From an uncultured Aquimarina sp. (lineage in GTDB: Bacteria > Bacteroidota > Bacteroidia > Flavobacteriales > Flavobacteriaceae), in NCBI GenBank assembly GCA_947500845.1, contig CANMTP010000005.1:186001-250000 (forward strand): DNA of 64,000 nucleotides, read 5' to 3'. This document shows positions 58,612 to 64,000 of the stretch, piece by piece. The position numbers were made by a program, and so were the translations under genes. The notes under the pieces were generated by a model. The model did not search any database. It worked only from the letters and a program-made list of their open reading frames with translations, and was not told the origin of the DNA. Every line of letters starts with the position of its first letter. Position 1 is the first letter of the stretch.

Positions 58612-59477
58612 TCTACCTAATTCTTAGTGTTCTAACCTCTAGCTTAATTTTTATAATTTTCAAGTTGTTCTCTAAATATAATGTGGATACACTACAAGCC
58701 ATCATTATAAATTATGTTGTAGCATGTATCTCTGGAATTATAGCGTACTCTCAGCCAATACCTATAACTGAAATATCGACACAAGGCTGGTTTTATGGAG
58801 CTATGATATTAGGGGTGATTTTTATAACTGTTTTTAACCTAATGGCAATTACTACACAAAGAAATGGACTATCAGTCGCTGCAGTTGCCACTAAAATGAG
58901 TTTGGCTATTCCTATTGTATTCGGGGTAGTAGTGTACAACGAAAGTACTGGTTTGTTAAAGATAACAGGAATTCTCATTGCGCTCATAGCCGTCTATTTA
59001 ACCGCTATGAAAACCGGTGAAGGGATTTCGATAACAAAAAAGAATCTGATTTTTCCATTATTGGTTTTTATTGGAAGTGGTATTATTGACACCAGCCTTA
59101 AATATTTTGAAACTCACTTTGTAGCCAAAGACGATGTTCCTATTTTTTCGGCAACTATTTTTGGATTTGCTGCAATTATTGGTCTTTTTACCTTATGCTA
59201 CAAAAGAATAACAGGAACCTTAAAAATAGCTACAAAAAATATTATAGCGGGGATTGGGTTGGGCATTCCTAATTATTTTTCAATATATTTTCTAATACAG
59301 GCACTACGTCATGAGCATATGGATAGTTCAACTGTATTTACCATTAACAATGTAGCGATACTTTTGGTTTCTACTCTTGCAGGGATCTTATTTTTTAAAG
59401 AAAGATTAACGCTCAAAAACTGGATAGGCATTGCTCTGGCAGTACTGAGCATTTTATTGGTCGCGTTTTCTATATAA
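58608..59477 (+). CDS. EamA/DMT-family transporter, TTG start
   Basis: The 289-residue protein has about ten membrane segments in two homologous halves (ALIAVYLTAMKTGEG ends the first and WIGIALAVLSILLVAF ends the second), typical of the drug/metabolite transporter superfamily. The start TTG at 58608 overlaps the HAD stop codon (TTGA). No ATG is available near the N-terminus. The transported solute is unknown; linkage to ribD is positional only. Confidence 0.87.
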   Translation: MIYLILSVLTSSLIFIIFKLFSKYNVDTLQAIIINYVVACISGIIAYSQPIPITEISTQGWFYGAMILGVIFITVFNLMAITTQRNGLSVAAVATKMSLAIPIVFGVVVYNESTGLLKITGILIALIAVYLTAMKTGEGISITKKNLIFPLLVFIGSGIIDTSLKYFETHFVAKDDVPIFSATIFGFAAIIGLFTLCYKRITGTLKIATKNIIAGIGLGIPNYFSIYFLIQALRHEHMDSSTVFTINNVAILLVSTLAGILFFKERLTLKNWIGIALAVLSILLVAFSI

Positions 59478-59487
59478 TTTGCATGAG

Positions 59488-60102
59488 TTGGAAATAAAAG
59501 ACACATACAAAACAATTCAAACCAAAGGAGAAGAAGTCCTTTTCAAAGACCGAAACAGTAAATTTTTTGGATATACTTTTCCTGTTTCTTCTGAAGAAGA
59601 AGTAAAAAATATCATTGAAAATCTCAAAAAACGACACCATTCTGCAAGACATTGGTGTTATGCCTGGCAAATAGGGACAGAAAACATTAGATATCGAATT
59701 AATGATGACGGAGAACCATCGAATTCTGCAGGACAACCTATCTATGGTCAAATACAATCCTTTGAAGTAACCAATATCTTAATAGTTGTTGTTCGCTATT
59801 TTGGAGGTATTAAGCTAGGTGTTGGCGGATTAATCAATGCATATAGAACTACGGCTCAAATGGCGCTTGAGGCATCTAAAATTACACAAAAAACGATTAA
59901 TCTTGATTATCTCATCTCTTTCGAATATAAGGACATGAATAAAGTTATGCGTATTATAAAAGAAAACAATCTAAATATCACAAAGCAAGAACTTAAGTTA
60001 GATTGTAAAATTTACATTTCGGTAAGAAAACAGGTTTCAAACAAAATAAAAGAAGTTTTTTCCCCGTTGTATCAAGTAAAAGTTAAAAAACTAGAGCATT
60101 AA
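59488..60102 (+). CDS. yigZ: YigZ/IMPACT-family protein, TTG start
   Basis: The 204-residue protein starts EIKDTYKTIQTKGEEVLFKDRNSKFFGYTFPV and has the IMPACT segments KRHHSARHWCYAWQIG, NDDGEPSNSAGQPIYGQI and VVRYFGGIKLGVGGLINAYRT. It is cytoplasmic, with a proposed role linked to translation control. Either TTG 59488 or TTG 59479 could be used. 59488 gives M-E-I-K-D-T-Y, as in relatives. It ends four bases inside the convergent thioesterase gene. Confidence 0.88.
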   Translation: MEIKDTYKTIQTKGEEVLFKDRNSKFFGYTFPVSSEEEVKNIIENLKKRHHSARHWCYAWQIGTENIRYRINDDGEPSNSAGQPIYGQIQSFEVTNILIVVVRYFGGIKLGVGGLINAYRTTAQMALEASKITQKTINLDYLISFEYKDMNKVMRIIKENNLNITKQELKLDCKIYISVRKQVSNKIKEVFSPLYQVKVKKLEH

Positions 60103-60503
60103 TAGTTTTTTATTTTTTCAAGTAAATAAGAAGGGCATGCGATAGGTTTTCTCGTTTTACTATCAACAAAGACTAGTGTTGTAGAGGCAACTGTTAATAA
60201 TTCTTGATGACTATTGAAAATTTCGTAGTCGAAAATAATTTTTACTGTAGGAATTTTCTTCATCGAAGTTTTAACAGTCAATTCATCATCAAAGAAGGCA
60301 GATTTCTTAAATTTAAGGTCTAAAGTAAACACAGGAAGCATAATACCATTTTCTTCCATTGATTTATAAGAAATTCCCAAACGGGATAACCAGTCAATTC
60401 GTGCCAATTCTAAGTATTGTGCGTAGTTTCCGTGATGGACGATACCCATTTGATCAGTTTCGGAATATCGTACTTTTAATTTAGTTTCTGAAGTGATTGA
60501 CAT
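60099..60503 (-). CDS. YbgC-type acyl-CoA thioesterase
   Basis: The 134-residue hotdog protein has VRYSETDQMGIVHHGNYAQYLELARIDWLSRLG near the N-terminus, the YbgC/FadM family signature with the catalytic Asp. It would hydrolyse acyl-CoA thioesters in the cytoplasm. It is a separate type from the TetR-controlled thioesterase at 15.7 kb. It is divergent from dnaA across 194 bases. Confidence 0.9.
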   Translation of the reverse strand: MSITSETKLKVRYSETDQMGIVHHGNYAQYLELARIDWLSRLGISYKSMEENGIMLPVFTLDLKFKKSAFFDDELTVKTSMKKIPTVKIIFDYEIFNSHQELLTVASTTLVFVDSKTRKPIACPSYLLEKIKNY

Positions 60504-60697
60504 GTATTTAATTGAAAGATTATTAACGTTGTTAAAAGTAGTACTATCAAATTATGCGAAAAAAATAATTAAAATTCAACACCTAAAACGTTTTTTTTTT
60601 ACATTTTTTGTTCACATATTTGTCATGCAAAAACAGTAAGGAGTTTTTCACAATTTCTTTTTAGTAACTTAACAAAAAAGTAAATCTAACCACTCGA
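60504..60697. other. dnaA upstream region with DnaA-box-like sites
   Basis: The sequences TTGTTCACA (60608-60616) and TTTTTCACA (60644-60652) differ from the DnaA box TTATCCACA at two positions each. They precede the dnaA ATG and could serve autoregulation. I see no cluster large enough to name an origin. Confidence 0.3.
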
Positions 60698-62125
60698 ATG
60701 AATGTAACTGCGCAATCAGTTTGGGATAATTGTTTATCTTTTATAGAAGATAACATTACACCACAAGCTTTTAAAACTTGGTTCGAACCAATCAAAGCTG
60801 TAAAACTTACAGATGGCGCGCTTAGTATTCAAGTACCCAGTAAGTTCTTTTATGAATGGTTGGAAGAGCATTATGTAAATCTACTCAAAGTGTCTCTTAC
60901 TCGTGAGTTAGGAGAAACCGCAAAGTTGGTTTATGTTATTAAAATGGAAAATACGTACGGCAATAAAAAACCGTTTACTGAGAAGATTCCTAGTGCTAAT
61001 CGTACTGCTGTTAACTCTCAAGAGGTAGATGTACCTATTAAAAGTAAAAATCCAGAATTAAAAAATCCATTCGTTATTCCTGGAATAAGGAATGTTAAAA
61101 TAGAATCCCAGCTCAATCCCAGTTATAATTTTGAAAATTTTTTAGAAGGAGACTCGAATAGATTAGCCCGTTCTGCTGGAATGGCTGTTGCCAATAAACC
61201 AGGGGGAACATCGTTTAATCCATTACTTATTTTTGGAGGGGTCGGACTTGGTAAAACACATCTGGCCCATGCAATTGGGGTGAACATAAAAGATAACTAT
61301 CCTGAAAAAACAGTGCTGTATATTTCTGCAGAAAAATTCACGCAGCAATATATAGAGTCTGTAAAAAAGAATAATAGAAACGATTTTATCCATTTTTATC
61401 AAATTATAGATGTATTAATTGTAGACGACATACAACTATTATCTGGTAAAGCCGGGACGCAAGATGTATTCTTTCATATATTCAACCATTTACACCAAAA
61501 CGGAAAGCAGGTTATTTTAACCAGTGACAAAGCTCCTGTGGATATGCAGGATATCGAACAGCGATTGCTTTCTCGCTTTAAGTGGGGATTATCCGCAGAG
61601 CTACACCAGCCCGATTTTGAAACAAGAGTCTCTATTATTAGAAACAAACTGTATCGTGATGGTGTTGAAATGCCCGAAGAAATAGTAGAATTTCTCGCGA
61701 ATAATATCAAAACAAATATTCGTGAACTTGAAGGAGCAATTATATCCTTAATCGCACATTCTTCCTTCAACAAAAAAGATATTACGATTGATCTTGCAAA
61801 AGCGATAGTTGACAACTATGTAAAGAACACAAAACGTGAAGTTTCAATCGACTATATTCAAAAAGTAGTAAGCGACTATTTTCAAATGGATGTTGAAACA
61901 CTACAGTCCAAGACACGTAAACGCCATATCGTTCAAGCTCGTCAACTGGCTATGTTTTTTGCAAAAAAGCTCACAAAGGCATCATTAGCCAGTATCGGAA
62001 CACAGATCGGAAAAAGAGATCATGCCACTGTTCTTCATGCCTGTAAAACGGTAGACAACCTATCTTCTACAGATAAGCAGTTTAGAAAATATGTAGAAGA
62101 CTTAGGCAAGAAACTCACGCTGTAA
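60698..62125 (+). CDS. dnaA: Chromosomal replication initiator DnaA
   Basis: The 475-residue AAA+ protein binds DnaA boxes and opens the origin. It has an N-terminal helical domain (1-85), a linker, Walker A FGGVGLGKTHLAHAIG near 180-187, VDDIQLL (Walker B) and a C-terminal DNA-binding domain with RKRHIVQARQLAMFFAKKL and GKRDHATVLHACK. The length is full. Confidence 0.98.
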   Translation: MNVTAQSVWDNCLSFIEDNITPQAFKTWFEPIKAVKLTDGALSIQVPSKFFYEWLEEHYVNLLKVSLTRELGETAKLVYVIKMENTYGNKKPFTEKIPSANRTAVNSQEVDVPIKSKNPELKNPFVIPGIRNVKIESQLNPSYNFENFLEGDSNRLARSAGMAVANKPGGTSFNPLLIFGGVGLGKTHLAHAIGVNIKDNYPEKTVLYISAEKFTQQYIESVKKNNRNDFIHFYQIIDVLIVDDIQLLSGKAGTQDVFFHIFNHLHQNGKQVILTSDKAPVDMQDIEQRLLSRFKWGLSAELHQPDFETRVSIIRNKLYRDGVEMPEEIVEFLANNIKTNIRELEGAIISLIAHSSFNKKDITIDLAKAIVDNYVKNTKREVSIDYIQKVVSDYFQMDVETLQSKTRKRHIVQARQLAMFFAKKLTKASLASIGTQIGKRDHATVLHACKTVDNLSSTDKQFRKYVEDLGKKLTL

Positions 62126-62151
62126 AAGCTAAGCAAAATCCTTTACCAAAA

Positions 62152-62616
62152 ATGAAAATTAACATCTTAATGGTATGCCTTGGCAATATCTGTAGATCTC
62201 CATTGGCAGAAGGAATTCTAAAATCTAAATTAGACCCTAATAAATACATAGTGGAATCTTGTGGTACAAGCAGTTATCACATTGGTAGCAGACCAGATAA
62301 AAGGTCAATTGACATCGCCAACAAACATGGGATCGATATTACAGATCAAAGGGCAGCGCAATTTACTACCAGTCATTTCAAGAAATACGATTATATCTAT
62401 GCTATGGATAATTCTAATTATCAAAACATTCTAAAGCTTGTCAAGAATAATCATGATAAGAATAAAGTAAAGCTAATTCTTGAAGAACTTCACCCGGATA
62501 GCGGCCTAGATGTTCCAGATCCTTATTATGGAGGAGCACAAGGTTTTGAAGATGTTTATCAAATGCTCAATAAAGCTTGTGATATTATCGTTTATAATCT
62601 TGAGAGATCGTATTAA
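62152..62616 (+). CDS. Low-molecular-weight protein tyrosine phosphatase
   Basis: The 154-residue enzyme has the P-loop CLGNICRS near the start (Cys9 nucleophile, Arg15) and DVPDPYYGGAQGF with the general-acid Asp. It begins 26 bases after dnaA. The substrate is unknown; the family often acts on tyrosine kinases of exopolysaccharide synthesis. Confidence 0.95.
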   Translation: MKINILMVCLGNICRSPLAEGILKSKLDPNKYIVESCGTSSYHIGSRPDKRSIDIANKHGIDITDQRAAQFTTSHFKKYDYIYAMDNSNYQNILKLVKNNHDKNKVKLILEELHPDSGLDVPDPYYGGAQGFEDVYQMLNKACDIIVYNLERSY

Positions 62617-62732
62617 CTTTTTCAGACTTAAAGTTTTTGTATATTTAAATTTACATATACAAGCTATATTTTAGCAGGTAAGCAAAGAATTAATAGAAAA
62701 ACTTAACCAAACTAGTATCAAATATACCCTAT

Positions 62733-63461
62733 ATGGAGCTTAAACCCCTAGATCCCAAAGGAAAATTATATTTAATCCCTACCAGATTAGGTGATGATGT
62801 CCCGTTAGAAGTACTTCCGATATCTATAAAAAAGGTATTAGAACAGGTGAATCACTACATCGTAGAAAATGAAAAACCCGCTCGTAGATTTATAAAAAAG
62901 GTAAGTCCCAGTAAATCACAGCGCTCCTTAGTTATTCATACAGTAAACAAATATACAGACGTATCAGAGATACCCGGTTACTTAACCCCATGTCTTAATG
63001 GAGAATCTATTGGCTTATTATCTGATGCAGGTTGTCCTGGTATTGCAGATCCCGGAGCAGAAGTGATAAAAATTGCACACGAAAAAGAAATACAGGTCGT
63101 CCCATTGGTAGGTCCATCATCTATCCTATTAGCTATGATGAGTAGCGGAATGAATGGTCAAAATTTTACATTTAATGGATATCTTCCTATTGACAAAAAT
63201 GAAAGAAAATCTACTATAAAACATTTAGAACGAACTTCTTTAGAAAAAAACCAAGCTCAGATCTTTATTGAAACTCCGTATAGGAATGACAAAATGTTCG
63301 CTGATTTGAAGTCCATACTACACGCAAACACACGTTTATGTATAGCGTGTGATATTACATTAACTACAGAATTTATTGCCACAAAAACTGTTGAAGAATG
63401 GAAGAGAGAAGAAATTGATCTTCATAAAAGACCAACCATATACATAATCCAAAGAGATTGA
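62733..63461 (+). CDS. RsmI-type tetrapyrrole/rRNA methylase-family protein
   Basis: The 242-residue SAM-dependent methyltransferase has KLYLIPTRLGDD at the N-terminus, SDAGCPGIADPGAEVIKIA and VPLVGPSSILLAMMSSGMNGQNFTFNGYLP, which match the RsmI fold that 2'-O-methylates 16S rRNA C1402. The family also includes shorter variants of unknown target. It follows the phosphatase after 116 bases. Confidence 0.85.
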   Translation: MELKPLDPKGKLYLIPTRLGDDVPLEVLPISIKKVLEQVNHYIVENEKPARRFIKKVSPSKSQRSLVIHTVNKYTDVSEIPGYLTPCLNGESIGLLSDAGCPGIADPGAEVIKIAHEKEIQVVPLVGPSSILLAMMSSGMNGQNFTFNGYLPIDKNERKSTIKHLERTSLEKNQAQIFIETPYRNDKMFADLKSILHANTRLCIACDITLTTEFIATKTVEEWKREEIDLHKRPTIYIIQRD

Positions 63462-63467
63462 TAAAAA

Positions 63468-64000
63468 CTAAAGCTCTAGCTCTGCTTTTGCTTTTCTGTT
63501 AGGCACCACAAAAGAAGTGTCATACCCTCCAAACCTCTTCATATAATATCGGATAGTGGTACCAAATGCATCAGCAAACCCATCAACACCACCACTACGT
63601 AAATATCTTTTAACCGCATTTGGCCCTGCTAGATGTGCAGCAGCAAGAACACCAGATTCTGTTACCTCTACCCCATTCATTGTTCTACCGACAAACCATT
63701 TTAGGTCTCTTCGTAAAACCCATTTATTTCTAGAAAGGTATGCATAAAATGCTTTTTCTTGAAGTGCAGGATTATTAAGAAAGTCGTTTTTGCTTATTCC
63801 TCTAATACCAATTAAATCCAGAGTTCCTTTTCCAAATTGGTACTTTCCCATGTAACCAAATTGATTTACAACTCCATAATCGCCTCTAGACTCTTTAAAA
63901 GCAACAGCTTCTTTAAATCCTAAATAAGACTTCCCTAACTCAGGAGAGACAAAGTCGTCATTATCTTCTATTTCATTAAAATTAGGGGCGACGTAGTACA
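63468..64000 (-). CDS. Lysozyme/transglycosylase-like protein, 5' part cut off by the window end
   Basis: The minus-strand frame runs to the right edge. The visible 177 codons read from PNFNEIEDNDDFVSPELGK into FKESRGDYGVVNQFGYMG, with the Glu of the ESRG motif as the likely catalytic acid of a lysozyme-like fold. GKYQFGKGTLDLIG and AAHLAGPNAVKRYL follow. The Met at 63851 is internal. It probably cleaves or binds peptidoglycan; LysM repeats, common in relatives, would lie outside the window. Six bases separate it from the convergent methyltransferase. Confidence 0.7.
   Translation of the reverse strand, partial: YYVAPNFNEIEDNDDFVSPELGKSYLGFKEAVAFKESRGDYGVVNQFGYMGKYQFGKGTLDLIGIRGISKNDFLNNPALQEKAFYAYLSRNKWVLRRDLKWFVGRTMNGVEVTESGVLAAAHLAGPNAVKRYLRSGGVDGFADAFGTTIRYYMKRFGGYDTSFVVPNRKAKAELEL

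Noticed and set aside
60504..60697. oriC at dnaA
   Set aside because: There is no cluster of DnaA boxes or an AT-rich unwinding element beyond the local background.

Overview
The window is AT-rich chromosomal DNA from a member of the Flavobacteriaceae, most likely a marine genus such as Aquimarina. The evidence is the gene set: a type IX secretion (T9SS) adhesin with a gliding-motility-type C-terminal domain next to PorP/SprF and OmpA partners, PorD (DUF4835), the flavobacterial form of RNA polymerase omega, a bacillithiol-linked YtxJ, an RprX/RprY-like two-component system, and many lipoproteins. Promoter-like sites fit the Bacteroidetes pattern TAnnTTTG. The genus is inference; the family is well supported. 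I see no rRNA, tRNA, CRISPR array, insertion sequence or prophage.

Layout. 1-11.4 kb holds a CHRD lipoprotein, lpdA, a beta-helix lipoprotein, a short run of accessory genes (orphan membrane protein, GNAT, SnoaL-like), lspA, glyA, fahA, a conserved lipoprotein and ytxJ. 11.5-18.3 kb holds clpB, a secreted orphan, a TetR regulator with a thioesterase gene under two near-identical operators, a 41-residue membrane peptide, a phosphatase-like lipoprotein, and two secreted proteins of unknown function. 18.3-28.1 kb is a mostly forward run: smpB, (reverse) pcm, an oxidoreductase, 3-hydroxyacyl-CoA dehydrogenase, a TlpA-like lipoprotein, DUF1015, yggS, a DnaQ/GIY-YIG fusion nuclease, a voltage-gated-type ion channel with a zinc ribbon, and miaA. 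28.2-34.1 kb is reverse: rprY/rprX, coaE, a YbbR protein, a glycosyltransferase and fabI.

34.1-41.2 kb is an accessory island. After a 600-base non-coding leader comes a three-gene forward operon for a large T9SS-secreted adhesin, its PorP/SprF outer-membrane partner and an OmpA-type peptidoglycan anchor, followed by a convergent CAP-domain lipoprotein. 41.3-48.7 kb is a reverse housekeeping block: dapA, bamD, rpoZ, coaBC, porD and recN, with an inward-rectifier K+ channel between bamD and dapA. 48.9-52.7 kb is the most unusual part: five tandem paralogous integral membrane proteins related to YhhN/TMEM86 lysoplasmalogenase. Only two copies keep both conserved aspartates and three begin with TTG. 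52.7-56.7 kb is reverse: ligA, a LOG-family protein, prmC and a GNAT. 57-64 kb holds the tightly overlapped ribD-HAD-EamA-YigZ operon, a YbgC-type thioesterase, dnaA, a low-molecular-weight tyrosine phosphatase, an RsmI-type methyltransferase, and at the right edge a lysozyme-like protein cut off at its 5' end.

How the parts relate. Most genes are housekeeping: lipoprotein maturation and outer-membrane assembly (lspA, bamD), cofactor synthesis (coaBC, coaE, ribD), translation quality control (smpB, miaA, prmC), DNA replication and repair (dnaA, ligA, recN) and tyrosine breakdown (fahA). Several promoters lie directly at or inside neighbouring terminators. Several genes have no ATG option and must start at TTG. 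Start sites in the list were moved from the longest open frame wherever signal peptides, operators or family N-termini required it.
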